DNA from: Fomitopsis serialis | Lineage: Eukaryota; Basidiomycota; Agaricomycetes; Polyporales; Fomitopsidaceae | Length of the DNA stretch: 64,000 nucleotides | Reading direction: 5' to 3' | NCBI RefSeq assembly: GCF_022376445.1 | Contig: NW_025954971.1 | Location: 124,001-188,000 of the forward strand | Part shown: in pieces, positions 22,965-34,337 of the stretch | How positions within the stretch are numbered: position 1 is the stretch's first letter | How the letters are laid out: each line of letters opens with the position of its first letter | Position numbers and translations under genes: made by a program | Notes under the pieces: generated by a model | The model's input: the letters and a program-made list of their open reading frames with translations, nothing else | Told to the model about the DNA's origin: nothing | Databases searched by the model: none

Positions 22965-25900
22965 CTAATTACTCGATTCATACTCATACAGAGGGCCCGG
23001 TTCAAATCTCGCGCCTCTCCTACATGACTTCTCCAGCTCCACGAGCATGTCGCAGACACGGTCGCGCGAGTCTTCCAGAGCAACGGCGAGCTCCTCGTCC
23101 TCGAGCCGCCCGCCACTCGCGAACTCAAATGCTCGCGAGCCGAGCGCTGTCCGAAGCGCCATGTGCAGTGCTGCGTTGCGCTGTGATGGTGATGGTGGAG
23201 GTGAAAGGATGAAGGAAACGGACGTGGAGCAGGCGGGGAAGGAGGAGGGGAAGATGCGTCGGTAGATGATAGTCGCGCTGAGGAGAGACCGGATCTCCGC
23301 CTCATCCTTGCTCGCGAGGTCGTGTGCATCCTCGCAATCCGCGTCCTCGTCATCCTGGTATCTGGGCAGGACGTCCTCATGCATGCAGAAGCCGGTGTCC
23401 CAGATACGCTCGAGCAGCACCGCGAGCTCAGCGGTCCGCCCGCCGATCGACTTGCCAGCCTGCACCGTCTCCGTGCGTTCCTGCTCCTCACGATAGTCCT
23501 TCTCCGCATTGTACACCAGGCCCTCGCCCTCGGCGCACTCGTCCGCGCCTGCACAGGCGTCGTTCCGCACGACCGTGCGCACAAACAGCGCCGCAGCGTG
23601 CTTCCGAAGACGCGCGCGTATGAGGATCGCAGCGAGGACGCCGAGCGGGGTGCGCTTCTCGCATGCCGCGCAGCGACCCTTGCGCTCCGTCTCGTGCCAA
23701 CGCTGCCACTTCTCCAGCCATTCCGCCGCGTCGTCCACGCTCATGTTGTCCAGGACGATCTTCTCGTGCGGACGCAGGAACTCGCGCTCCGCGCGGCATC
23801 CCAGAGCGCGGTGGCCTTCGAAGAGGAAACAGGGCGCACGATCATCGCCAGAGTCGAGAGGTCCGTGGTGGACGCTGCGAAGGTCGAGATATGCCATGAC
23901 ATGCACCAGTAAGTCTGCATACGAGTCGCCTTGCCGACTTTCCCTACGGCAGGATTAGCGCCAGGGATGTGCAAGAAGCGACGGAAGCTTACCATCGAAC
24001 GCGACGAGCTCGCCTAACCGCACCCAGGCGCGCTGCTCGAGTTGGTTGAGCTCAATGCCTCGGTCGACCCTACCGGCCTTGATGACACCCTGCATCAGCC
24101 CGAGGACGCCGTCCGACACACCCAGAGCCCGGCGCAGGAGCACAGCCTCGTCGGGCGAGCCACGGCACGTTGGGTGCAGCGCGTCGAGGAGAACCTTCAT
24201 GAGCGCAGCATCCCGAGGAGCGCGGGACTTCGTGACGCGAACCGTCTCGACGATCGTCTCCGGCGCCGGCTCAGCGGGATGTGCATGCACGGCACGAATC
24301 CGCGAAGTGATCGAGGAGAGCACAGACAAACCGCGGGCACGTCGGAGCGCGCCCGACAACCACGGGACGATGACGTAGAAGAACACCAGAGTAGAGACCA
24401 ATAGATGGACGCCCTGCACGACCTCGTTCATGCCGAGGCTGCTCACTGTAGGCACAGAGGGCGTTGGGAATGCCGGCTGGGAGTACGCAGGTTGGTGAGG
24501 GGTCAAGACCGTCCCTGGTGCGCGTGGCCAGTATGTGTCTGCGTATAAGTATGCGTCCGGGTAGCAAGCGGGTTGTTGAACACGGAGAAGAACGCAAACG
24601 CGGCGAGCAGGTACTGCTGCGCCGGCGCCTGCTGCGCGCTCTGTTCTGCGGACTGGCCCGTGCTGTCCTCCATCTTGACGTCCATGGGGAATACCGGGGG
24701 CACAGTCAACGCGACGGGCGCAGAGGCAGCCTGGATGGCAGCGGGGATAGGGGGAAGCGGGTTCTTGCGTGGGCGGCCGCGCTTGCGCTTCTCTGGTGCT
24801 GCACCTGGGACGCCTGGCGCAGCAGCGACAAATGGTAGGAGTGCGAGTACGGGCGCGGGCGCGACTGCGGGACGAGGCGGCTTCTCCTTCTCCTTCTTCG
24901 CAGGCTTTGACACCTTTGGCTTCTTCCTCGCGCGGCCTTCCTCGTCATCGCTGTCTTCCCCATCCCCATCCTCGTCATCACTGCCGCCCGCCGCCCCCTC
25001 ATCCTCGATCTCGTCCTTCTCCTCGCCGCCGAAGCTCTCTCGCCATTCACGTTCCCACTCCTTCAAAAGTGCCGGACCGCCGACGAGACCCGCAATGAGG
25101 GACTTCAGCCCATCTTGCTCCCGCTTCAAGCGCGCCTCACGCTTCTTGAGCACCCTGGCAGGCGTCAGACACAATGGGACGGCATCATAACTCAGATAAC
25201 ACATACTTGATGTACTCAGCGGCCTTTCCCAGCACGTTGGCCTTGCTCATCTTGCGCGCTACCTTCACGCCATCCACAAAGCCGCGCGAGTCCACAACGT
25301 CGCTGAACGGATTCTGGGCGTTGTTCGCCTTCGCCTCCAGCACGCGCAGCGCAGGCACGGCTTGCTTCAAGCCAGTGATGCGTGCGTTAAGGTTCGTGCG
25401 GTATCTCCGCTCGATCGTCGTGTGACTCGTCTTTGGCCGCCCGATCACGGACTGCACGGGTGGCTGCTGCGGTAGCTGCTGCGGCTCCACGGGCGAGTCG
25501 CTCTTCGGCGAACTCAGCGACGAAGACGAAGAGTCCGGGCTCGGGACGCTCTTCGGCGGGCTTTGCCTACTGGGCACGGACAGACTAGGGCGCGGGAGCC
25601 TCGGAATAGGAAGCTTGGCTTGGCCGCCTGCGACGAGACAATTGTCAGTACGATTCATGAGTGTACATAGTGCAAAAACAACAGCAAATCGGCGCTGAGC
25701 AAATGGCGACATGGATGGCTCAACTGTCCCAGGCTAGCAATTGTCTCTAACGCAACACATGCGGCTTAATGCACATTTTTCTGCGTCTGCATGGTGCAGT
25801 GAAGAATTGCCTGTCGCCCTCCTCATACAGAACCATCTGCAACCAAGGTTGGTGGGCAACTACGGCAATATGCTGCGAGTGGTTCGCAGGGAACTACCAT

Positions 25901-27069
25901 GTTCGTGAAGTTGTGTTCCAACATGTTTAGCGTGACAGCGTGGTGGACGACGAACATCCAACTGCACGGCATCCAAAACGCTTCTATGTGATGGGGCCCA
26001 TCCTCTATTGCTCTCTCGGACGACGAGGGAAAGACGTATGCAACACGTCAAAGTCCAGCATCAAGCGTCTCCACATTGGATATTCTGTTGACATACCTCC
26101 TCTGCAGGTCACCGCTGCAAAGGAGATACGCAACTCAGTGCGCGCTACTGTACCTGCTGATGCAGGACACACTGTGACCGGACACCCCCTATCGCAAACG
26201 GGGAGCCGTGAACGGAGCGCACTGGTATCGCCCCATTCCGCTCATTTCCCGAATCACCAATTTCGTGATGAGCGCAATGATGGGGAGCCGAACAGGTAGG
26301 GAAACCAGCAATGGGCCATCCAAAGGCGGATAATCCAAGAAAACGGTGCTCGTACGATTTACTCACCTGCTGCGGCCATTTGCTGCACCTGTGCGCTGAC
26401 GGGGACAGCAAGTGTGACGCCCGCCATCTGGCGCACCTTATGCGCGAGCTCCTGTGCCGGGTCGCTGAGATAGCTCTCACTCGGTGGTGAGCTGCTGGCC
26501 GAAGCGCTGCTGCTGACAGATGCGTTGTCCATGACCGGAGAGAGCGAGGCGCCAGATGAAGAGGAGGATGTGATGCTGAGTCGCCGGCCAGTCTCAGGCT
26601 GTATGTGCTGCTGTTGAAGCCAATCCATGTCTTCGGTTGTAGGGTAGAGCAGTCCCTGGTTCTGATCAGAGGCTTGTCCTGAATACAGGTTCTCCGGGGC
26701 CATAGCGAGGCCCTGGTCGAACATAGAGCCAAAGTGCAGTGCGCTGGGGTCAATTGCCATGTTTGGGTCAAAGTCTAGGTCCATGGGAAGTGAGAAGTTG
26801 AAGTCGCTGAAGTCAGGCATCTTGGTGTTATTCTCTGCGCGCGCCCACGCCGCGAGCTGCTCCCAGTCCGGCGGTGTGTGTGCGGACGACTCGTCCGAGG
26901 CCGTATCCGAGTTTGTATTCTGAGAGATCGTCTGCAGCAGAATGTCGAGGGACTCCTCGGAGCTGAGCTGGGAGAAGTCAATGGTCGGGGAGGACGAGCT
27001 GGTCGACGACGCGCTCGACGACGCACCCGACGAGGCGGAGGTCGAGGAGCAGAGGGGCGGCGTCGACAT
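22965..27069 (-). CDS. SRE1: SREBP-type bHLH membrane-bound transcription factor (Sre1-like)
   Basis: Fungal SREBP homologue, a membrane-tethered factor released by cleavage to activate sterol and low-oxygen genes. Exon 1 (27069-26367) encodes an acidic Ser/Asp-rich activation region. After an unusually long 739-bp intron, exon 2 (25627-25207) contains the bHLH: HTTIERRYRTNLNARI...LK, with the Tyr in ERRYR that distinguishes SREBPs from other bHLH proteins; the family's usual Arg is replaced. Exon 3 (from 25154) completes a leucine zipper-like helix, an acidic/Lys tract, an AT-hook-like RKRGRPRKNP, and a hydrophobic segment YLLAAFAFFSVF. A second membrane segment, HLLVSTLVFFYVIVPWL, and a long C-terminal domain follow (23993 and 23914-22965). 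Between the two membrane segments (about 24590-24505) the frame changes; one missing base near 24512 or an unrecognised intron would explain it. Start MSTPPLCSSTSAS is the only plausible upstream ATG. Confidence 0.87.
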
Positions 27070-28820
27070 GGTGGTTACCTGGCAGGATGGGGAGTTGGGG
27101 TCGCAGTCGCAGGGTCCAGGGACGGCATCGGCCCACTTTCGATTTCCTAATGAATCCCCATCGGAGCGCCCAATTCAAACTCCACAACGCGTCCATCTCA
27201 ATCTCAGATCTCTCCTTCATTGCTCGGCCGCACGTGCCTCTAAACAGCTCCATCCCTTGCTCGCACGAAACTTTATCGAATCCGCTTCCAATGATGGTTT
27301 AAAAATGCAGCCTAGGAGACAGCACGACTGGATCGGCATATGCTCCTCGGGATGCGCTGACTTCAGACACAGGCAAAAAAACCGGACACGAAAGGCTGTG
27401 CTTCTCCTGAGTCCAGCTCCGTGGGTGGGAACCCACCAGAAGAAGACCAGCCGAGGCTGTTAAAGACGCACCTTCCCCGCAAGTTAGATACGCAGTAGAA
27501 CCGCTCAGGAACATTAAGCGCTACCTTCAATGCGGTAGCCTTGCGTAGTCTATCATTTCCGTGACGCTGGGAGGCACCAATGACGTTTGACGGCCAATCT
27601 GCGGGTGTAACGAGACTCCAGTTGTACCTATCGCAAGGATCTATGGTTAGAAATCTTGCTGCTCTCAATTCAATGGATCTAGGGACCGCATGGTATGCGG
27701 CAGACAAAGCCTAGTGACCGCTGCTGGTCAGAAGAAGCATAGGAACGTAAAAGCAAGGCTAGACACTGTACCACGCTGCAGACGCTATGGATGCGTCATA
27801 TCAGGGCCAGTCAGCACGGCACACCGATAAGAACTCTGAGCTCGAGCCCGAACACTGTTTCGAGTTGCCTCTGGTCAGAGGTCAACGGACACCTTCAAAC
27901 AAGATAACAGAACCTGTCGCACACCATGAGATGACATCGATGCCGACAATTGATTCGTGGTTGTATCTGCCGAATATGCTATTGTGTAGCTGGTCCAATG
28001 TTGAGCTTGTAAGTATAAGACGAGCTAAGAGCATACCTCGGCAGCAATGGTTCATGTGAAGGTACGCCACTAACGCTCGAATACACAGACCCGTCGAACG
28101 CTTCTCGGACACCTGCCACAGAACGATGAGCTCAAAGTGATCCGGGTGCATATCTTAACGCGACGCACACCGAGAGGAACGGACTCTCGGGGCGAACGAG
28201 TGCGTATGATCGCCGAGAACAGGCGACCTGACGGACATGTCATTCAAGCTCATGTTCGAAGCGCTAACGCGCACGCCACGGTTAGATGCTGTCGACATCC
28301 GTTGTATGCACTGGGCGATCGAGCCTGTCAAGACTGGTATGCTTCATCAGCGCAGAAGGCTATGTTCACGACACACCAAGGAGCAGACGCACGCACTGGT
28401 GATCATTGGTTCTGCAGACGAACGCCACGATCAACCCCACCCATGAGAGAATATATGCTCACCACCTGCCTGTCGAGCAACCTAAGCTCAAGCTCAGTGC
28501 ACCAAGTCATTTAGCCACGCACCATTTCCGACGAGTACGGTTGGTTTGCCCATAAGCTCATCTTCTCTATTTTGCAACTCCGTGACGGTCACTGCACCTG
28601 TAACATAAACGCATCAGCGAGTGATGTACACGAACTAAGCTTGCAGTCCCTCGGCGTATGCAAAGGATGGAGCCGGGAGAGTCAATACATTCGAGAGCGG
28701 CGTGGGCAGAGGTATTACATCAGTTAATACAAGTAACAATACAGCAATCTGGGAGCAATACACCTGATCAATCAAAGATTACAAAGAGAGTCCAACACAC
28801 ACTAGCACTGCACGTTATCA
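27070..28820. other. 1.75-kb gene-poor interval
   Basis: Lies between the divergent-free 5' end of SREBP and the 3' end of the Ysc84-like gene, so it should contain the SREBP promoter. Several open frames of 60-125 codons occur on both strands but none shows conserved motifs or convincing splice joins. A short DRYNWS stretch is readable on the minus strand near 27640. Confidence 0.45.
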
Positions 28821-31195
28821 TCACACAACTTCCACGAAGTTCGCGGGGAAGATGCCCTCCCGGCCCTCAAGCTTCCCCGTCCACCACGTATTCACGTCGC
28901 CGCTCTTCTTCGTCACAGTAATCACCTGTCCCTTCGTAAACGAAAGATCGCCCGGCTGTCGGACGACACCCGCCAAAGTCAGATACGCACTACCCGCGCT
29001 GATTCGCCGAGAGGACACACCTGGACTGCTTTGAAGTTGTACAGGGCAATAGCGCGGGCGACGCCCTCCTGCGGCTTGAGCGGCTGTGAGAGCTCGGCCT
29101 TGGGCGCAATTTTCGGCGTGAAGCTGATCTTCGCCGGCCTTTCGCTGTAACTGAGATCGTCCAGGTCGTCGCGCGACTCAAATGGATCGCGCTGTGAGTG
29201 CGACTCGACGCTCGATAGCGAAGACGGTGCGTAGGCGCTGAACACGCGCCGGTGGCTCGTGGTGTCCAGTCCGCCGTTCGAGCGCGATCCACCGAACGGA
29301 TTTCGGTCGTGCAAGTCGTTGTCGTTGTCGCCTGATGACCTCGCTGGGGCCTTACCGGACACGCTCAGGTTTGGATGCCGCCGCAGCTGCTCATCCGATA
29401 CATAGTCCGAATCAAATCTCGTATCGAAGTATCCCGTCGTCGGGTTCGACCCACGGTTCAGTTGTGATGGTTGGTCCTCCCAAGCACGCCGGCTCCCTGG
29501 CGAACTGTCCAGCGCTCCCAAGTCCGATGGCACCGGCGCGCGACTCGGGTCGTGGAAGTCGTTCTCGAAGTACGCGCCCGATGTCTTGCGTTTTCCCCAG
29601 CTCGCGGGCGGGAACCCGAAGCTGCTGTTCCGCGACCGATTCTTCGCGCTTGGCCGTGCGCCCACGCCGAACTCCGTTTGTGGCGAGCCCGCACCGGAGA
29701 GCGCGTCTGCCCCGAGATCGAGCGGAGTGGGGTGCTCATTACGGGGGCTCTCGATGCCATCGAACGCGTACGGGGTATCGCGCGAGCGGAGTTCCTCGAC
29801 CCACGGCCTGTTGCCTGGCATACCGGTGCATGCCTCGAGCGTCCTAATGAGTGGCATTGCCCACTCTGGGGGGGTGATCGCGCCGCTGAGCAGCGACTTG
29901 GCCGAGACGTCTGAGTGATACGCTTGTGCATTGGCGTCTTGGCGTTCGACGATGACTGAACCCTCTATCGATACGCCACCGAACAGGCCTCGTGTTTTTG
30001 AATAGCTGTACCTATGGCAGACGTTAGGCATACACTACACGGTCAGATGATCATACTTACATCGCAGCCATCTTTCCGCTGGAGTTCACGGATCCGATCG
30101 CCTCGCCATTGCGGCCTAATGGGCCAACAGCAATGCTCATGTTGCCACCTAATGTGAGTGACCCAGCGGACATGAACGTCCTCTAAGACTTCGTGTCAGC
30201 ATCGTGCTCGCTGCGAGGATGCACAGAATGCATAGTCAATCATAGAACCCCATGTGTATAGGGCATGCGTAATGGCCGTTTTTGTCATAATCAAGACGTG
30301 AACAGCAGGCGCGTTTCACACGACGAGCTATACAGCAGTCAGTAGCACACGCGCATAGGCGTCAAGAATAATGCTAGTGTGCTGCTCTTCGGTGAGCCAA
30401 CGACGCAACTGTCTGTGGCCGAAGACGCAGAGTTAAGGCCGCCAACTGAAGGTCTGTCTCCCTTAGGAGCATGCACTGTGCTGTCCCCGTCGTCCAACAG
30501 GCTCGAGGACTCTGCCTTCGGCATTCCTTCGGCGCAGCACTTCGCAGAAGGGAAGGCCGAAATGACAATGACTCGAGCACCACGACCGACGGCGCCTGAT
30601 TTGCGGAATAGGGACCAGGGTTAATCCTAGAACACGGACTTCGACTTACCACTGCCTATAGCACACGTCAGACTGGCCATGCACATCCAGCAGACGACAG
30701 CACTCACAGATCTCGAGTTCAGGACGACCAGGAAGTCCGTCATCTCCGCACCCGCCTGCCCTCCAACACCCAGACCGGCGGAGCCTATCGCGCTAGGCGC
30801 TGACCATGCTGCGGAAAACGGTGAGCGTGCGAGCGCAGTGGTACGAGCGCGGCGACTCACATCCGTCCTCAAGTCTCGCGATCACGACGCCTGTCCCTGC
30901 GCGGGCAGAGAACAGGAAGCCGGCTTTGAAGATGGTGAAAATAGCGAACCCCTTCGCGTTCTGGAGCACATTCCTCGGGATAACCTGGAGGTTGCTTCAG
31001 CTGTCGCTTACTTCGCCTTGCGCAAGGGGTGACGCACCCCGTCAAGACCATTGTTTCCGCTATCAACAAACGACTTGACTGAAAGCACGAGGTCGTCAGT
31101 AAGGCATAGAGGCATGAGTAGAGGCTCGTACATATCTTCGCAGCCTTTGCGCATTCCTTGGGAAGAGGTTGAGGTAATGGCGTGTTCAGCTTCAT
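28821..31195 (-). CDS. YSC84: Ysc84/Lsb3-like SYLF-SH3 actin-patch protein
   Basis: Eight exons: 31195-31132, 31078-31038, 30984-30861, 30808-30708, 30655-30650, 30182-30061, 30011-29021 and 28955-28821; phases close perfectly to 527 residues. The N-terminal SYLF domain (about residues 1-190) has KGFAIFTIFKAGFLFSARAG, SAIGSAGLGVGGQAGAEMTD, SLTLGGNMSIAVGPLGRN and YSYSKTRGLFGGVSIEGS, the lipid- and actin-binding module of Ysc84/SH3YL1. A long disordered Ser/Pro/Asp linker follows, then a C-terminal SH3 domain (IALYNFKAVQPGDLSF...WWTGKLEGREGIFPANFVEVV). In yeast these proteins act in endocytic actin patches. The fifth exon is only six bases (GCAGTG, Ala-Val) and is needed to complete the conserved LNSRSAV-R-F motif; it is followed by a 467-bp intron, long for this genome. 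No frame faults. Confidence 0.93.
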
Positions 31196-31313
31196 GGTGG
31201 TAAGAAAGGAAGAAGTAATTTGTATTTCAGTCAGTCTCGGGGTGAAAAGAGTGGCATTTCATCGAGAACCATAGTCACATGCGGAGGAGACGGGAGAGGA
31301 GTACTGGATTGCC

Positions 31314-31692
31314 TCACAGCCACCGCAGCGCCACTCGGCCGAGGCCATTTTCCGTCTCCGTCACAATCTTGATACCCTTCCGCGGTCTGCCGGCGACTGG
31401 CCGACGGACGGAGTCCGCGTTTCTGACTCCGACAATGGCTATAGGCGTCGCTTCGCGCCACTTGTTTTTCTTCTCCTGCGCCGACACCTTATCACCTCCT
31501 CCCATGCCTTGCTCACTGGGAAGAGGCCATTTGTCGATTGGCGTAGACATAATTGGCTCCTCTTTCGCTAGCAGCTCTAGGTTCGCTCTGACGAACTCGA
31601 TGATGGATTTCTAGATAGTAGTGAGAGCCACATTCGTATCGAATCTGTGTTGATGATGTCGCTTTCACCGCAATGCATCCCGTTTTACTCAT
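31314..31692 (-). CDS. Small conserved-looking protein of unknown function (106 aa)
   Basis: Two exons fit well: 31692-31669 (MSKTGCIA) and 31610-31314 (KSIIEFVRANLELLAKEEP...GIKIVTETENGLGRVALRWL), joined in phase by a GT-AG intron of 58 bp. The protein is soluble and basic in its second half, with an amphipathic helix at the start and no signal peptide or membrane segment. I do not recognise the family. Codon use and composition resemble the neighbouring real genes more than chance frames. It lies only 118 bp upstream of the Ysc84-like start on the same strand and 344 bp from DAAO3, divergently. An alternative start is the internal ATG at 31550. Confidence 0.6.
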
Positions 31693-31980
31693 GCCTGTCT
31701 TCAAAATCAGGAAGTTGACTGTTGGCCTGAGGGCTTTCAGTCGATCGCGATGGGCCACACGTGAAAATGTCGATTCGGTGGTACTGACATCCTACCACAA
31801 GGGCAGAGGCAGCCTGGAGGCGATCGCAGACACATTTTCGCAAATCAGTCCGGCGCTTTGCATCGACTTTGGCAGGCAGAGAGCCCATGAACCGCACAGA
31901 CAGCTATTCAGATTCGTAGAGATAGCCGCTGCTATCGCAGGTCATCCTTCGGTCTCGAGCGTCGAGTCAGCCCACGGCTG

Positions 31981-31990
31981 GTATATATAC
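31981..31990 (+). promoter_or_regulatory. TATA box of DAAO3
   Basis: GTATATATAC, 47 bp before the DAAO3 ATG at 32037. The short distance implies a very short 5' leader. Confidence 0.6.
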
Positions 31991-32036
31991 CCTGTTGAGA
32001 GCCCGGTGGGTCAATCTATCCCCACACTAATTCGTC

Positions 32037-33557
32037 ATGGCATCTCATCTCAATGCAAACAAGAATGTGGTGGTTTTGGGAGCAGGTGCGTGCTGCTTAT
32101 CCGTATTGTAAGTGCTCTTGTGCGGGCGCTGATGGTGTCTGTAGGCGTCGTTGGTCTCACCACCGCCGTTTTGGCCCAGGAGAAGGGCGGCTATGACGTG
32201 ACTATCATTGCAGAACGCTTCCCTACCGACCCAAAGTCCATCGACTACTGCAGTGCGTGGGCTGTGAGCACAACGTTCCCATGATATCCGAGCCTCACTC
32301 ACCGATGATGGCCAGGGAGGTCATCACGTCAGCTTCGCCAATGGCGATGAAAGGATGCAGAGTATGAGTGATGTGCCCATTTGGTGGCTCAGTACTGATG
32401 TGCGTCGTGCAGAAATCGACTCCGCGACGTTCAAAAGGATGTGGGAGCTCTCAGAGCCCCGCGCTGACGCAGAACATTGCTTCCTTCGCATTCAGGAGAC
32501 CCAATTCTTCTATGACGGCCGGGATGGTCATTACGAGTGGTATCCCGACGTACGTGACTTGTTTGGTTCTACGTGCGCGACAGATGATCCACTATGCACT
32601 TCATCCAGTATGACCCCCTGCCCGAGGACTCCCTCGTCAGCGTTCCAGGTGCGAAGACCGGCTGCACGTTCAACACTCTAACCTTCGACGCCCCGAAGTA
32701 CGTCGCCTACCTACTAGCGCGCTTCCTCTCGCGCGGCGGCTCCATCGTTCGCGGCAAGGTCTCGCACATCAGCCAGATTGTAGAAGGCGGAGTAGACCTG
32801 TTCGCGCGCGGAAAACTATCGACAAGGCCGGTCGATGCCGTTATCGTCTGCGCGGGTCTAGGCGCACGCACACTCGGAGGTGTAGAGGACCAGGCGGTGT
32901 ACCCTGTGAGGGGCCAGGTCTTGCTCATCAAGGCTCCATGGATACGATTCGGAAGGACTGCGAGTCATAACGAGGACGGGCTTTGGACATATGTGATCCC
33001 GAGACGAAACGGCGAGGTGAGGTGTGTCAGTACTGTATTTCGACTCGACTCACACTTTTCGCACATCCAGGTGATCATCGGAGGAACGAAGATGGAGAAC
33101 GACTGGTGAGTGTCTTCTGGGTAGCTACCAATGCGTCTGCAAAGATAGACACGCGACACAGGTATCCCGCCGCGCGCCCCGAGACTACGGAAGACATCTT
33201 GCAACGTTGTCTGGCATTCTGTCCAGAGTTAGCACCGCCTGAAATCCGTGCGCAGCGTGCGCCGACAGTGGACGATCTTCGTGCGCTCATCCTGGAGGCT
33301 GGAGTCGGGCTCAGGCCTGCGCGCAAAGGAGGTTTACGCTTGGAAGTCGAGTGGGTAACCAACCCCAGGGGCAACGTTAAGATACCGATGGTCTTCAATT
33401 ACGGGTATGCGTTCTCCAGTCACTCAGGGCTGCTGAGGGGTCGAGTCTCACTGTTGGACTGCCCTTTTACAGACATAGTGGGTCCGGTTTTCAGTCGTCG
33501 TGGGGGTCAGCGGAGGTTGCGTTGGAACTGATGGAGAATGCGTTTTGCGCTGCTTGA
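32037..33557 (+). CDS. D-amino-acid oxidase 3 (intact)
   Basis: Eight exons: 32037-32085, 32145-32263, 32316-32361, 32413-32549, 32609-33016, 33071-33105, 33162-33404, 33473-33557; 373 residues with no frame fault. FAD-dependent oxidase of D-amino acids producing 2-oxo acid, NH3 and H2O2. NVVVLGAGVVGLTTAVLAQE is the dinucleotide-binding fold; CSAWAGGHHVSF matches the DAAO WAG-x-HH active-site/FAD segment; the long exon carries CAGLGARTLGGVEDQAVYPVRGQ, the second FAD contact; the 3' exons carry YPAARPETTEDIL, GVGLRPARKGGLRLEVEW (the arginine that holds substrate carboxylate lies in this region) and GHSGSGFQSSWGSAEVAL. The C-terminus is not SKL-like, so peroxisomal targeting by PTS1 is not evident. 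Same strand as DAAO4 and DAAO5. Confidence 0.94.
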
Positions 33558-34337
33558 ATTGGATTCATGATGTATGGTATGCGATGTCACCCAAGTCAAA
33601 ATTGCGAACACATAGCCCTCAGTCCTGCGATCTCTCAGATTTAGCTCACTGGTCCATGATGTGTAACCTCTCAGGCCTGTAAGTGAACACCCTACCAGAG
33701 CCAGATTACTCGTATACTAAAGCAGATCCGGTGAATTCGTTTGCACCTGTTTGGACCAGCGCTTCTGTCTACGTCTGTGGCTGAGTAAAACTCGATGTGG
33801 CCGATGCGCCGTTATGCCTCGCGCCATTTGCATTAGCCGTTACCAAGCTGCAGTAATCTATGTCTTTTTTCTGTGTTTTATGCAGACCATCGCTACCAAT
33901 TGACTGTAAGTCTGCGGAAGCGCGACGCATCCCGACTGCCTTCCCGAATACAGCAACTGGCTATTGCCTCATTGAGCTGCTTTGTAACACTACCGCCCTC
34001 CGACTCGGATCCAATCAAGTCGCTGTCCCCGCCCGCTCAGCGCATGGCTACATGCAGTGTTGCACGACGCCCTTCCCCTCTCTGCGTCTGTACCTCCTGT
34101 GTCATGCATTCTGTGCCTCTACCCCTGTCTTTGTGTTTGTCTCCCAAAATGGTAAGGCTGCCTGTTGTCTTTGTGTCGATCAGATCTAACGTGTTATTGT
34201 TATGCGTTCCACTGTATTTCTGCCCGCTGCCTGCCCGCCGTTTTTGACGTGCTGTCCCGCAACTCCCGCGATGACCAACCTTCTTCTCTTCGGCTTTGTA
34301 TCCCTCATCGACGGCCGTCGTTCATCACTTGAAGCGC
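33558..34337. other. Intergenic, probable transposon debris
   Basis: About 780 bp after DAAO3. Open frames are short and shifted. The part after 33870 is probably decayed upstream sequence of the Helitron-like remnant that follows, but no conserved motif identifies it. Confidence 0.4.

Noticed and set aside
27363..27707. Minus-strand open frame with DRYNWSLVTPADWP, echoed by DRYNWS near 48310
   Set aside because: The shared stretch is only six residues and lies in unrelated contexts. I could not link either to a gene.
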